Notes: generated by a model from the letters alone, not told the origin. DNA of 40,228 bases from Rodentolepis nana (GCA_900617975.1 UZAE01012435.1:1433-41660); one strand, 5' to 3'; numbered from the stretch's first letter, positions 1-10,179 are shown. A program made the numbers and translations.

Positions 1-162
1 TCGTTGATCTTTGTGGCATAAAACCTGCTTGTTCACTCCAGAAAGAAAGTTCAAATATTGTAATAGAGGGAATTTTTAATGTAATTTTGAGCTGATAAAA
101 GTTAAAGGTCTTATTGTTGAATTCGTATTAAATAGACCAATTGTACCTTGAATTACCAAAAA

Positions 163-486
163 ACATTTATTTATATCAAACGTCAGGCGATTTGATAATT
201 ATCATTAGCCCTTTAGCTGACTTCGGGTTTCACCGAGGGAGGAACATCAAAGTGGGAAAAATTCGAGAAGGGGGAACAGAAGAGTGATTTAAAGATGTAA
301 AAGAGGCAGACATAAAGGTAGAGAAAAGGGTAAGGTGAGTGCTGTGAAAGCAATCGAACATAACATGCAGTGGGTTGATGATGATTTGAAGTCACAAGTC
401 AACTGTCGGTTAATAGACTTTTTTGCCCTATGAGTATACGTTGCCCAGGGCGTATCACGTGGAGGTAAGTCTATCGCACACCCCTT
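163..486 (-). repeat. Dispersed repeat family A, copy A1
   Basis: One of four copies of a roughly 320-bp repeat (others at 7894-8219, 17484-17812 and 33331-33779). Read on the minus strand it starts near 486 with GGGTGTGCGATAGACTTACC, continues through GGGCAACGTATACTCATA and ends in a T/A-rich tail of ATAAATA type near 163-180. The directional AAAT-like tail suggests a SINE or the 3' end of a non-LTR retrotransposon. No tRNA-type A or B box and no reverse transcriptase are visible. Short open frames inside it are not treated as genes. Confidence 0.7.
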
Positions 487-1080
487 ACCAAAAAATATAG
501 AAGGATAATTCACTCAATAACACTTCCTTCTTTAATTTGCCTTCGAAACGCTGCGAATTCAAATGGGTTCAGATCACTCATTGCATATTTATAAGTAGAT
601 TCTAAATCTTGCGGGAAACAGAGTCGTATATTTCAACTCCTCAACAAAGGTAAAAATATAAGAATGAGAAACAACACGAGCGACTCCATTTTGTAACAAT
701 CAGTGAATGACAGCACTGGTTAAACCTTCACTTCTAACGACGACAAGCGAAACGTTCGTCCCAAATATTTGAGGGATGATGCAGGATCAAGAATGCGCCG
801 ATGAATTTATAAGCAATGTTATTCTGTACTTTTTGAAACTTATATTTCAAGAGATAACTTGGTCTTTGGGAAATGTTGATCAACTCAACTTGTTGATGGA
901 ATAGCAGTTCTAATGCCCTCTCTCTTTTCAAATTATTCTCACTGCCACAAACCGATCTCACACTTTAAAAACTAATAATTTAATTTTGAAATTCTCACAG
1001 ACTTTACTGACTCAATAAAATTTCGAATAAATTAAATATTTCCAAGAAAGTGCTCTTTTCTTCATTTCAGTCATCGATTT
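487..1080. other. Non-coding stretch, nothing recognised
   Basis: AT-rich DNA between repeat A1 and the V1 promoter region. A 75-codon minus-strand open frame at 734-961 has no recognisable motif, no splice context and no counterpart elsewhere in the window, so I do not call it a gene. Confidence 0.5.
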
Positions 1081-1296
1081 TCATAGTGGTCAAACATCGA
1101 ACCAGTGAGTCATTCGATGTGCTGATTTTGTCATTTTTATATATTGCAAGCGTTCAAATGTATCGTAAAAAGCCGATTGTCTTGAGGTGGTCATGTTCCT
1201 TGCTTGGGGGCCAATCATGTTGCTCAAACTTTGCACTGAAATGAAGAGCCGCATATGAAGAACTTCGCGCACGTCCTATTACATTTGTGTTGAAAA

Positions 1297-1867
1297 ATGG
1301 TGAAAGTAAATGTCTTCTTGGTTTCCTTCCCCTCGATTCCCGAACACTATCTGAATCAGAACGTTTTGAAAGTATGAATAACTATTTTTTTCCTAGTATC
1401 CTACATCCTGGAGCGGCCAATATGCTTGCATTGATAATTTCTAAATAGTTTCACATTTAAATGCTTTTTTTCGGTAGTGAATTCTCCCTCGACTGCAGTA
1501 GTGAAGTACTTCAATGGAACCCTTGGCTGTGGCATGAACTAAAATATGCAATGGCCAAATCATTGTTGATCGAAATATTCATCTAACTACCAAAGGGCCA
1601 GATATCGATTTAATATCTACCAGAAATGATTGTTACGGGGAAATCTCTTTTTCTACTATGATTGCACATTCCGTTATATTTACGATAATTACATGAAAGT
1701 CAACGGTTTGATGGAAGAGTACATTGTCTTTCAAAAGCATATCTTAGATACTTTGAATAAGATGATATTTGTCAATTCGTACAATGGTGGCTCTGCAATT
1801 GAAAACCATTTTCTTCATGCAACATTAATTTATCTCTTGCTTATACTTCGTTCTCAGTAATACCCCG
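1297..1867 (+). pseudogene. V1, decayed VAL (CAP-domain) gene copy
   Basis: Relic of a secreted CAP/VAL protein, recognised by exon order. The promoter relic GCATATGAAGAACTTCGCGC (1251-1270) matches the VAL TATA region, 43 nt before an ATG at 1297. Exon 1 (1297-1433) keeps the ending PGAANMLAL, matching SPSASNMLAL of better copies, but needs a frameshift and has AT instead of the GT donor. Exon 2 (about 1499-1698) keeps MEPLAVA-stop-TKICNGQI, then VDRN, and ends YYDCTFRYIYDNYM, matching YDRDLNAC...YMN. Exon 3 (about 1762-1867) reads MIFVNSYNGGSAIENHF then a stop, matching MIWAPSNEVGCA. Exon 4 is not seen. This is one of the oldest-looking copies in the window. Confidence 0.72.
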
Positions 1868-1875
1868 CCTCTCAA

Positions 1876-1888
1876 CCCCCCCCCCCCC
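1876..1888 (+). repeat. Poly-C homopolymer (13 C)
   Basis: A run of 13 cytosines just after the V1 relic. It is unusual in such AT-rich DNA; another C run lies at 36593-36603. Confidence 0.9.
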
Positions 1889-1889
1889 A

Positions 1890-2388
1890 CTCCGACGCTC
1901 TGCATTTCCATTTTGCTTCGATAATGCTATTCTCGGTTTCCATAGACTTCCATTTACGTTTACATTAAACTTCTTGATGCGTTCCCCGTTCTACCAAGGT
2001 TAGCTTTAAAGCAGATGGGTAAACCGATATTGTGATATCCGCATTGGTTATTCCAAAAAAATGACAATTTGTGTTCCAGCTTTAATATAAAACGAATAAC
2101 ATTAAGCTACTTGTCATTGAGGGTGGCAACCATACGACTATCTGTATCTATGATTGATAGAAATTCAAGTTCTAATAGGTAAACAGCGTCTCTTTCAATG
2201 AAAATAAAAGGGATCATAATCGGACATAATAAATAGTTAATTGAAATTCATCCACAAGGCTATTTATTTGCAAGTAATTTAAGGCATTCACTTTCCAAGT
2301 TGAGAAGAGCTGAGCGCAATTATATCCATATGTTTGAAACAGATTGAATGACTTTTTCGTTTTTTTCACATTTTTAAACTATTTACCT
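1890..2388. other. Non-coding stretch between V1 and repeat B1
   Basis: AT-rich, no open frame of note and no recognised repeat. Confidence 0.45.
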
Positions 2389-2960
2389 TCTACAGGTATT
2401 CAACAAATCATTCAACTCTCTTTCATGGTTTCAGATCGTTTAGTAGAAGTTGCAATGACAACCTCGTGATTAGTGTGAACATTAGCAACCTCAATTACCA
2501 CAACCCTGATGATTATGAAAGATGTGGTGGGCGCCAACATCTTGCTCATCCATCACAACCATCAGCATCATCACCAATCAGGCGCAGACAAAGAACCACA
2601 ATGGGTGTCTCACAGAAATCTCTTGTCTCATTCTCACCCTCTATACTCATTATACAACCAATTGAATCAATTTTGCAAGGTCTATTGTTTAGTAAAAAAA
2701 TTAAAAGTTTCATTTAAATGGAGGAAGTGATATTGAGCACTGAAATTTTATTGGAAAACCCTAAAATATTTATATGACATTTAAGTGCCATTTGGAATTG
2801 TCAATTTTCTGAATAACACACATTTAATATCATTTTAATCCAATTGATTTTGAAATAAAATACACCGATTTTAGCAATCTACTATCTTCATGCAGCTGTG
2901 ATTTTTAAAGTAAAACTGCAAATGTCGAAAGAGTTCAAAGGCAAAAATTATCCCTCTCTT
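2389..2960 (+). repeat. Dispersed repeat family B, copy B1
   Basis: Family B copies begin near CTACAGGCATTCAACAAG (here with T for C), carry a His/Ser/Thr-codon-rich core around CATCACCAT, and end near GCAAGGTTTATTGTATTGGT followed by an AT-rich 3' part. In this copy the core is 2389-2693 and the 3' part runs to about 2960. Two reading frames are open over much of the core: one reads HHNHQHHHQSG... then CKVYC, the other ends in an ILQGLLF-type hydrophobic stretch. I cannot say whether it derives from an exon or a transposon. Confidence 0.65.
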
Positions 2961-3140
2961 TGGTCTCAGTAGCGATCACGTTATCATCAGATTTTAACCT
3001 CTAATTTAAATACAATCAAAACGATCAATTTTCTCTTCAAATTCATTATATTTTGTTTCTATATACTTACGTAGGTAATCTTTAAATATTTTACGATTTG
3101 AGTACGTTTTATCACAAATAAATGCAACCCTTGCTTGCTG

Positions 3141-3250
3141 AAATGCAATACTACATTGGAAACCGTTGCTGAGACGACTGCTAAAACATGTAAAAATGTA
3201 TAATTAATGGTAAAAAACTCACAACTTATGATCACTAAAGTATTGATTCT
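3141..3250 (+). pseudogene. V2, VAL exon-2 fragment
   Basis: A lone fragment of VAL exon 2. In frame from 3141 it reads KCNTTLETVAETTAKTCKN and then a TAA stop, matching KYSESLEALAETTAKACKD of the intact gene V10. The acceptor CTGCAG of other copies is altered here to TGCTG. No matching exon 1, 3 or 4 was found nearby; repeat B2 follows directly. The 64-codon minus-strand frame at 3059-3253 is the shadow of this relic. Confidence 0.65.
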
Positions 3251-3334
3251 CATACATGCATTGCAAATTCCTTCCCTTCCTACATAAACAGTTTAATTGA
3301 GCAGAAAATATCAACCGCAATGCTTAAATAAAAA

Positions 3335-3826
3335 CTAAAATAGCTCCACCTTTGGCAATTATGACCAATTGCCAATCAAAGAATCCCCAAGATGTAATTC
3401 ATGTGGAACGATTTGATAAATATAATGAATTTGAATATAAAATTGACGTCTTTAATTTCATTTTAACTAAACACTAAAATCAGGCAAAATCTTTCACGTC
3501 TCAATGTCCAAAAAACAGTTCGATAATAACCATCTACGAACTCTTCTTTTATTTGCAATTGTCCCTGGAAGAATTAGGGGTGCATGAAATTAGTTTTAAA
3601 TGGGGTTAAACAGTTTTATTTGGAAATTGACAAATTTAAATAGCATTTATATGTCATATTTTATGGCTTCTAAATTAAATTATAATTCTTAATACCAATC
3701 TTGAATTTAAATACATCTTTCAATTTAATTACCAATACAATCAATCCTGCAAGATTTATGTTTAGCAAGTATAGGGGTCGAGAAACCTCGAAGAGAAATC
3801 TAGGGGACACACTGAGATACATAACT
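3335..3826 (-). repeat. Repeat family B, copy B2 (reverse)
   Basis: Reverse-oriented family B copy. It contains the outer block resembling GGCATTTATGACCATTTGGC, the middle block with AAATTGACAAAT...GCATTTATATGTCATAT, and the core end CCAATACAATCAATCCTGCA near 3730-3750. It abuts the forward copy B3, forming a head-to-head pair. Confidence 0.6.
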
Positions 3827-3985
3827 ATCCTCACCCATCATAATGCTATAGGTAATGAGAGACATGGCTATTACCAATTATTTCTTCTCTAATCATACGT
3901 AGCAATAGAGCATATTCAGTTGTCTCTTAGAATTCTTTTGGCTGATTCTCGTCGTCTATAGGTGTTGAGCATATTCGCCTTTTGG
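3827..3985 (+). repeat. Repeat family B, copy B3 (forward, partial)
   Basis: Forward B core fragment with TCCTCACCCATCATAATG, then GTAATGAGAGACATGGCTAT, then TCTTAGAATTCTTTTGGCTG. It is joined head to head to B2: 3791-3810 and 3919-3939 are inverted repeats of each other. Confidence 0.6.
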
Positions 3986-4134
3986 CGACATAGCCTATAA
4001 AGTCTCCTTTGCAATTTCAAGTTATTCATACGGATACCATCCAATCTAACACTTTAGAACTTTTTAAACTGATCTTATTGCCACAAACATTTTAAGGTCA
4101 ACAAATTACTTATTTGACATAAAATTGCCACAAT

Positions 4135-4161
4135 TAGCTCTGCCATTATCAACCTCGAACT
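4135..4161 (-). promoter_or_regulatory. Conserved block upstream of VAL copy V3
   Basis: Reads AGTTCGAGGTTGATAATGGC on the minus strand. The same block, TTCGAGGT followed within a few bases by a GATAATGA-like sequence, lies upstream of V5, V7, V8, V10 and V11. Candidate enhancer or operator; function inferred from conservation only. Confidence 0.4.
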
Positions 4162-4361
4162 AATTAAATATTTTTGTGAAAGTGATTTTTCTATCTTTCG
4201 GTATTCGATTTCTAACGTGCTTGCACATTGCAACAGTGAGTCCTCCGACTTGATACGGTAATGCCGACTTATTCTCAAACGCAAACTGCTGTGCAGAGGC
4301 AATGTGCTGTTTTTGAAATCAATAATTTCGAAATGATCTTTAATTGGATTAAAATGATCCA

Positions 4362-4368
4362 TATAAGG
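4362..4368 (+). promoter_or_regulatory. TATA box of VAL copy V3
   Basis: TATAAGG, 44 nt before the V3 ATG, the same spacing as in V5, V7 and V10. Confidence 0.6.
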
Positions 4369-4405
4369 AATTGATGCACAGATTCTGAACCTTCTGAGTT
4401 AAACA

Positions 4406-5000
4406 ATGATACAGATAATAATATTGATGGCTTTCCTCTACGCTATCTATGCTGAAAAACTGTCTCCAACGAATCTTACGGAAGTAGAGGAACATCATAA
4501 TGCTGTCCATAGTAAAGTTCTCCTTCAGCGTCAAATATGCTTGGAACGGTAATTTTCAGACACTTTTAAATTTAGAGTGCATTTACTTGCTAATCAATTT
4601 ACCTTTCATCCACAGAAATACAGTGATTCATAGGAAAATTTAGCTGAGGCGTTTGCTAAAACATGCCAAGACACTAAAATTGACGGTCTAAATACTTATA
4701 TCTTTTACGGTCTCGATAATATTAGCTTTTCAAATATTACCAGTATGTGATTTTTGAACGCTTCGAATTATGACACAGAACTTAACGCCTGTCTTGAAGG
4801 TTTGTCTTGCCACTATTTCATGAACGTTAGTTAGTTTGACACATTATTGCATTTTATGCTCAAAAGCGCATTAAACACCTTTTTAATTAGATGATCTTGG
4901 CCAATTCCACCGGTGTTAGGTGTGCGGTTAATGATTGTACTGAAGATTTTCCAGAATTACCGAAGTCTGTTTATTTGTATTTTTGCCAATATGCAGCCAG
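4406..5000 (+). pseudogene. V3, VAL (CAP-domain) pseudogene
   Basis: Three-exon remnant of a secreted CAP/VAL protein. Exon 1 (4406-4548) encodes a signal peptide (MIQIIILMAFLYAIYA) and EEHHNAVHSKV, then needs a 1-nt frameshift correction to read SPSASNMLGT before a GT donor. Exon 2 (4616-4825, exactly 210 nt) has TAG at codon 6 (4631-4633) and TGA where the family has the Trp of NKW. Exon 3 (4891-5000, 110 nt) is open: MILANSTGVRCAVNDC...YLYFCQYAA, with a GT donor after it. Exon 4 is missing. Sequence near 5074-5100 resembles the 3' flank of V5, so intron 3 plus exon 4 were probably lost in one deletion. Closest relative in the window is V8, in the opposite arm, which shares EKLSPTN after the signal peptide. 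Confidence 0.88.
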
Positions 5001-5259
5001 GTAAGCTATTCTTCTAGAAATTTAATGTTAATCTGGGGTTCCTTATGTTAAATTTTACAATGATCACTGCCAATAAATCGATGACACTTAAATTCGACTT
5101 TAAAATTCAGCCAGTCAGTGAATAAACTTTATTTATTTGTTTCATTCATTATTTATATATAATATTGTTATTTAATCACAGTTTTCCTTATTATTGCTAA
5201 TATGGTTCTTATTATTATGAGGATTGACACATATGACAATATATGGATAATACATAAGA

Positions 5260-5372
5260 TCGTAATAAGGTAGAAACAAACAGATGTAGGATTACCTGAA
5301 GAAATGGTAGGAAAGTGACATCTCAAAATCCCTTGCTTTGTCCAATTCCATATGAGAACAGCAAGTAAAGTA
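5260..5372 (+). other. Exon-like block E, decayed copy
   Basis: Matches the better-preserved block on the minus strand at 24270-24120. Translation keeps ETNRCRIT-stop-RNGRK and NPLLCPIPY against ETYRYGIGWKKTKKALSQ and LLRCPIPYKK in the other copy. Probably a relic of an unidentified exon carried in the inverted duplication. Confidence 0.35.
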
Positions 5373-5454
5373 TGATATTCTGATATTTATCATGTTTGTC
5401 TTGTTGAATATGTGTTCTTATACACCTCATTTAACTCTTTGTTTAATATATACC

Positions 5455-5860
5455 AGAACGATTAGTCCACTATATTCAAAACCAAGCAGACATCGAAGAC
5501 AGTCATAATATTGTTCGTTGTCGTGTTTCCCCCTAAGGGTCAAATATACTGGCATTGGTAAATTCCAAAAATGATACAATAGGCGATGGAAATACTTTTG
5601 TAATTAACAGTCAATCAACAGTTAATTTAACACATTTAAATTTTAAATGGTTCCAGCACGTGGTTTTTAATGACTTTGAACTTTGCCATCATTTCATGAA
5701 CATTAGTTCTTTTGAATCTTAAATACATAAAGAATTCCTAAATATATGATTTGTTGCCCTTCGAATGGCATTGAATGTGACTTGGTGGAGGATGAAAGAC
5801 AGGCATTTAAGCTCAAGATGATGGTCACTACGGTCGATGGAATTTCCAGCTGACCCAAGT
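5455..5860 (+). pseudogene. V4, decayed VAL gene copy
   Basis: An exon-1 relic reads QADIEDSHNIVRCRVSP, an in-frame TAA (5534-5536), then GSNILAL and a GT donor at 5558. It corresponds to TEIVDTHNAVRSKVSPPASN of V10. Most of intron 1 and the first third of exon 2 are deleted; exon 2 resumes at about 5570 as NDTIGDGNTFVI, then NFKWFQHVVFNDFELCHHFM, ending at 5701 with AT in place of the GT donor. An exon-3 relic from 5746 reads MICCPSNGIECD and then loses similarity. No exon 4. A downstream neighbour of V3 on the same strand, so probably a tandem duplicate. Confidence 0.75.
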
Positions 5861-6450
5861 CTTAACATAGAAAAGAATCGATTTAGAACACTGTTATATA
5901 CATTCGCAGTGAAACAGGTTTACTTGACTGAGATCCTATTGCAATATGAACGATTTTGATAAAGACTTACCACAACACTTTATGACAAACTTTCTGGAAG
6001 TGCAGCACTTGGTATATCTTTGCTAGCTAGAGTTCGTCATTAAGGCTTAAATAAGAGCAACATTTGCTCTATATCCACAATAATCTTGATTTGATGTCCT
6101 CGCAATGTTCAGTCACTTAGGTTGTAGGATTTATTCAAGATTAAGTGTTGAACATCCAAATTGTTTGTTGTATGTGGCGCAATGTTTATTTTGTTGTTAG
6201 ACAGCGTTATAAAAGTGCCTCAATTGGCTATAATTTGTAATATCAATTATTATGATACTGATTAATAAACTAATTCAATGACTTAAAATAATTGTCGAAA
6301 TTGAGTCCAAGCAAAGAGTTTCAAGAGACACCTGATCAAAATGAATAATACTTATGATATCAGTACGAAAAGTATCATAAATGAAGTGAACTGCAACCTT
6401 CTTAAACCCCAATTTCTCTTTGTAACTATGAATACGAAATTTAGTTTTTA
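5861..6450. other. Non-coding stretch, nothing recognised
   Basis: AT-rich DNA between V4 and the outer end of the large inverted duplication. No gene or repeat family identified. Confidence 0.4.
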
Positions 6451-6869
6451 TTATTGGCTATTTTAGCATTAACTAGTACTCACACAGTTTTGCAAACATC
6501 AAAACAGTAGTGTGAAAAAGAAGTTGTTTTCATTGGTCAGTTTTTACAACAAATTGGCTCCATTTGTTTTAATTCTTAATAATTATATTTTAATATTTTG
6601 TGGAATAGGGTTGAAAATTTAATGAAAATTTTGAGTTTACTATTGATCTTAAATAAAGCTAACAAATGAATTTCATCACAATCAAATTCTGGTCGAAATA
6701 AATAATTGGAGAAATAGTGGTGTGAATAACGATAAATTGCGAGGTAAGACACACGTCCTATCGGCGCTGTAAAAAATTAACTATTGCAAACCAGTTCAAA
6801 TATTCTAATACTTACAAAATTTTACAAAGCATGAAGAGAATGTGTTTAAATGACTTTTGTTTTAACACC

Positions 6870-7135
6870 CCAATTGGCATTTATGACCATTAGTTAAACT
6901 AGGAATGCTTAAAGCATAAATAATGAGGATCTTCTTGATAAATATGAAAAATTTAAATAGGAACTTAACAACAGACGAAAATTAGGCACAATCTTGCTCA
7001 TATCAGTGTCGATAAAGTTCCTTAATGTTCCTCTATGGAAACTTCCTGCATTTACCATTGTCACATTGATAGTTCAAGCCGCATGTAAAGCGCATGTTTA
7101 AAATACTAGCCAGTTTCCAAGCGAACGCAAACAGT
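6870..7135 (-). repeat. Repeat family B, outer portion, reverse
   Basis: Carries CAATTGGCATTTATGACCAT and AACAACAGACGAAAATTAGG, both typical of the outer part of reverse-oriented B copies such as those at 22930 and 26750. Confidence 0.5.
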
Positions 7136-7149
7136 TTAAACAAGTGGTA

Positions 7150-7400
7150 TGACCCAATGCGTAATAATTTTGTACATCACCATCCTCACTCATTACACAC
7201 TCGTTGGTGATGATAGACATGGCGATCACCAACAGCACCATCGTCAAAGAAAAACAGGCATAATGCCCCAGTGGCAGTCTTGCAGATTCTGATTCTCACC
7301 CTCTTAACTTGCTATGCACTCATCCGCTTATTTTTTTCAAGGTGTATTTTATCGGTTATAAAATTGAGTGATTCATTAAAATAGAACGATTGATATTAAG
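7150..7400 (+). repeat. Repeat family B, core, forward
   Basis: Contains CATCACCATCCTCACTCATT, then TGATAGACATGGCGATCACC, then TTCTCACCCTCTTAACTTGC. The mirror partner is the reverse core at 34260-34320 in the right arm. It is adjacent to a reverse-oriented outer B portion, as in the other head-to-head B pairs. Confidence 0.55.
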
Positions 7401-7893
7401 TAATACAATTTAATTGAAATAAAATAATATGGATCATGCAAAAACTATATGGATTTGTCAATTTCTTCAAGAAACTACATACCACAATTCGAATATATTT
7501 ACACCTGTGTGAAATTACACAGGCATTATCACTATGCGATTTTCATGCTGATTTAATTTTTAAGGCGACTATTGTTAATACACGAAGTGTTCATAGATGA
7601 ACATGGTGGACTTTCATAAGCGTTAAAATGTGCAAGCTGTCGCCGAGTTAATCGTTAAAAATGATGATACAGCGATCAACTGTTTCTTCAAATTTGTAAT
7701 ATTTGTCAAATAATCTCATAAATTTTTACATTTTAGGCCGTTTTTCTTTTGCAAATGGTCCTAAGTGTCAAAGATGGCGTTCTACTAATTCCTATTGGAC
7801 GATATTGGGCGATATTATTTTGAAAAATGAAGTGTAAATATTGTATTGGAGGGAATTCGCAAATGAATTAAAATCTGATTAATGATTAAGGTC

Positions 7894-8219
7894 TGGGGTG
7901 TGCGATAGACTTACCTCCACGTGGTGCAACCTGGGCAACGTATACTCATACGGCAAAAAGTTCTTTTAACTGGCAGTTGACTTCTGACTTCAAACTACAA
8001 TAACCATACTATATGTCATATTCGACCCATTTCGCAGTACTCATCTAGCCTTTTCTCTGCCTTTTTGTTTGTCTGCCTTTCACATCTGTGAATCGCTCTT
8101 CTTTTTCCGGTCGAATTTTTCCCTCTTTAATGTTTCTTCCTTCTGTGAAGCCCGAAGTCAACTAAAGGGCTAATGGTAACTGTCAAAATGTCTGTCATTT
8201 GAAATAAATAAATAAATGA
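7894..8219 (+). repeat. Dispersed repeat family A, copy A2
   Basis: The most typical A copy. It starts at GGGGTGTGCGATAGACTTAC, has one GGGCAACGTATACTCATACG unit, then a pyrimidine-rich body, and ends TTTGAAATAAATAAATAAAT. It lies at the mirror position of A4 (33331-33779), so the insertion predates the large inverted duplication. Confidence 0.75.
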
Positions 8220-8687
8220 TTAAAGTCTAGATATTGTCTCAACTTCTAGAAAGACATTTATCAGCGTTTAATTGTGCAGAGGAATAATGCTTTTTTAAAT
8301 CTGTTCAAATAATTTACTGTTAATATTTTGGCACACAGGGCATATCCCGAAGGTTTCCTCTTCACCTCGAAGTGGAAAGGGCGTCAGAATATGCTCTAAT
8401 TTGGAACCAGTTGTCTACGACAAATTTGATTATAATCATGACGGTCAATCTGGAACTAGTATATGTAGCTTAAAAATGGGCCGATGTTATTGAGTATTAT
8501 AAAATCATGTGAAATTTCAATAGTATATTTTTAAAGATGACTCAATATTTTGATTGTACTCTTCTTCCATACTTGCTTGTGAGGTGTCATTTCAAATCTA
8601 ATCTGTACTATCAAGCTATTCTCATCGCAGTCAATCTCTCACACACTATCCAACACACTAATCGAGTTAAAAATTTTGCACAATTAT

Positions 8688-8712
8688 CATCAACGTTGAC
8701 TACCTCGAATGA
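8688..8712 (-). promoter_or_regulatory. Conserved block upstream of VAL copy V5
   Basis: Minus-strand TCATTCGAGGTAGTCAACGT, about 260-280 bp before the V5 ATG. Same block as upstream of V10 and V11. Confidence 0.4.
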
Positions 8713-8925
8713 ATAAATTGCCTTCAGAAAAGCACAATTTTTTGCGACACTGATTGTCAAAATCTTTGCATGCTAAAGCAGCGAATCGCCCAACATGCTG
8801 CTTTATCTCGCCATTGCCAATTTGAAGAGCTCATATGTATCTTAAAACGTTGGTTGTTATTGAGGACCAATGTTTTTTGTAACGAATCATTGTGTATAAA
8901 TTTACCATTGGATTGAAATACAGCA

Positions 8926-8932
8926 TATAAGG
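8926..8932 (+). promoter_or_regulatory. TATA box of VAL copy V5
   Basis: TATAAGG exactly 44 nt before the ATG at 8970, inside a core (GATTGAAATACAGCA before it, CACTTTGCACACGTTCTCAG after it) almost identical to that of V10. A start site about 30 nt after the TATA box would leave a leader of roughly 14 nt. Confidence 0.7.
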
Positions 8933-8969
8933 CACTTTGCACACGTTCTCAGGCGTTTGAGTTGCCAAA

Positions 8970-9755
8970 ATGCTAAAAATAATCACCCTTTTGGTCTATG
9001 TCTATCCCATCTGTACTCATGAGATGACTGCTGAGCTTCGTGAAGAAGTCGTAAAAAATCATAATGCTGTTCGAAGGGGTGTTTCACCTTCAGCGACGAA
9101 TATGAAGGCCATGGTAATTTACTAATTCTCTTACATTATGCTTGCATTTACCAACTAATACTTTCACTCCCATCTGCAGAAATACAGTAAATCTTAGGAA
9201 GCCTTGGCTGATGAAACTGCTAAGACATGCAAAAATGGTACGATTCAGGGTCGAAATACCCATGTCACCTGTGAGCTCAACGCTGTCAATTTTTCAGTTG
9301 TTATCAATAAATGGTTCCAGACTTTAGAACATTACGACCGCGATCTTAACGCTTGTAATAACGGTCAATATTGCCATCATTACATGAACGTAAGTTGTTT
9401 CGAAGCATAACTATATTTTCTAATCAAAAATGTATAAATGATTTCTGAATTAGATGATTTGGGCTCCTTCCTATGAAGTTGGGTGTGCATATCATCAATG
9501 TGATGATAATTTTCCAATCTTTGAGTCACCCGTATATCTGTATGCTTGCGAGTATCAAATTGCGTAAGTTTTTCACAGAATAGACCAATATCAAATGAAT
9601 TTTAATTTGCTAAAATATTAAAAATATCTACACTTTTTCATTTAAGCGCCGATCTCGAGGCATGTGAATCGTATGAAAATGGTACGAGTTGCAGTAAGTG
9701 TCCAGAAGGAACCCATTGCGAGGACAAATTGTGCCATCCTGGTCCTGGCAACTAG
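8970..9755 (+). pseudogene. V5, full-length VAL gene with one in-frame TAG
   Basis: Four-exon CAP/VAL gene: exon 1 8970-9113, exon 2 9180-9389, exon 3 9454-9563, exon 4 9647-9755, with GT-AG introns of 66, 64 and 83 nt. Exon 1 gives signal peptide MLKIITLLVYVYPIC and VVKNHNAVRRGVSPSATNM. Exon 2 begins KYSKS-TAG-EALADETAKTCK (stop at 9195-9197) and ends NAC..GQYCHHYMN. Exon 3 is MIWAPSYEVGCAYHQCD, then YLYACEYQI. Exon 4 is AADLEACESYENGTSC, then SKCPEGTHCEDKLCHPGPGN and a TAG stop. Promoter, all splice sites and frame are otherwise intact (190 codons plus stop), so silencing is recent or the TAG is tolerated. V10, its partner in the opposite arm, has TTG (Leu) at that codon. Confidence 0.9.
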
Positions 9756-9812
9756 AAAGAAAGTGGAAAACTGTCAGTGAATGAACCGATGACACTTACA
9801 TGTTACTTTCAA

Positions 9813-9818
9813 ATTAAA
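9813..9818 (+). promoter_or_regulatory. Possible poly(A) signal of V5
   Basis: ATTAAA 58 nt after the stop codon, in a 3' flank strongly conserved with V10. A common AATAAA variant; assignment by position only. Confidence 0.35.
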
Positions 9819-9984
9819 TAATTCAATATAATTGATTTTTTTCTTTGTTTTATTCATTATGCACATCTGATATTATTGTTTTATCGGTGATTGGGTTACT
9901 TATATGTTTATTTTTTGAGATTCATGTTGTCAAACTGCAAATCGCTTGAGAATGTATATATATCAAAATCATGCCATATTTTAC

Positions 9985-10120
9985 CTGACAGAAAGCACAG
10001 GTTATTCCAACACATCAAGCGCAGGAGACCTTACATTTCATTTTACATTATGGTGTTCTTCTGACAAGTTGTCCCCTCTCTGTTGCTGTAGTTATCCGTG
10101 CGTAAGCGAGATAAAAGGCA
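9985..10120 (+). other. Strongly conserved block downstream of V5
   Basis: About 135 bp with only about eight differences from 31390-31260 in the right arm (roughly 94 percent by hand count), more similar than the VAL introns or exon 2. Both copies keep an open frame with GDLTFHFTLWCSSDKL and CCCSY. A weak relic with CGCAGGTGATCG occurs near 18985. Not identified; possibly an exon, a repeat or a converted patch. Confidence 0.4.
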
Positions 10121-10179
10121 GGGTTGAACAAGAGAAAAGAACTATGTTTATGAGGTTAAGTCGATAAACTTGAATTATT

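Larger units (their letters stand above)
3975..5400. repeat. Left arm of the smaller inverted duplication
   Basis: This segment matches 24110-25660 read in reverse. Paired anchors (position sums near 29600) are the block with GACATAGCCTATAAAGTCTC (about 3990-4010), the block with AACGCAAACTGCTGTGCAGA (about 4278), the VAL copy V3 against V8, and a block with TTGTCCAATTCCATATGAGA (about 5338). The left end lies where repeat B3 begins. Confidence 0.75.

Noticed and set aside
163..486. Family A as a tRNA-derived SINE
   Set aside because: No A box or GGTTCGA-type B box is visible; only the AAAT tail supports a retroposon.
734..961. 75-codon minus-strand frame with charged composition
   Set aside because: No splice context, motif or second copy in the window.
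9195..9197. General TAG recoding in this organism
   Set aside because: TAG is also the natural terminator of V5, V7 and V10 at matching positions, and other copies show unrelated lesions.
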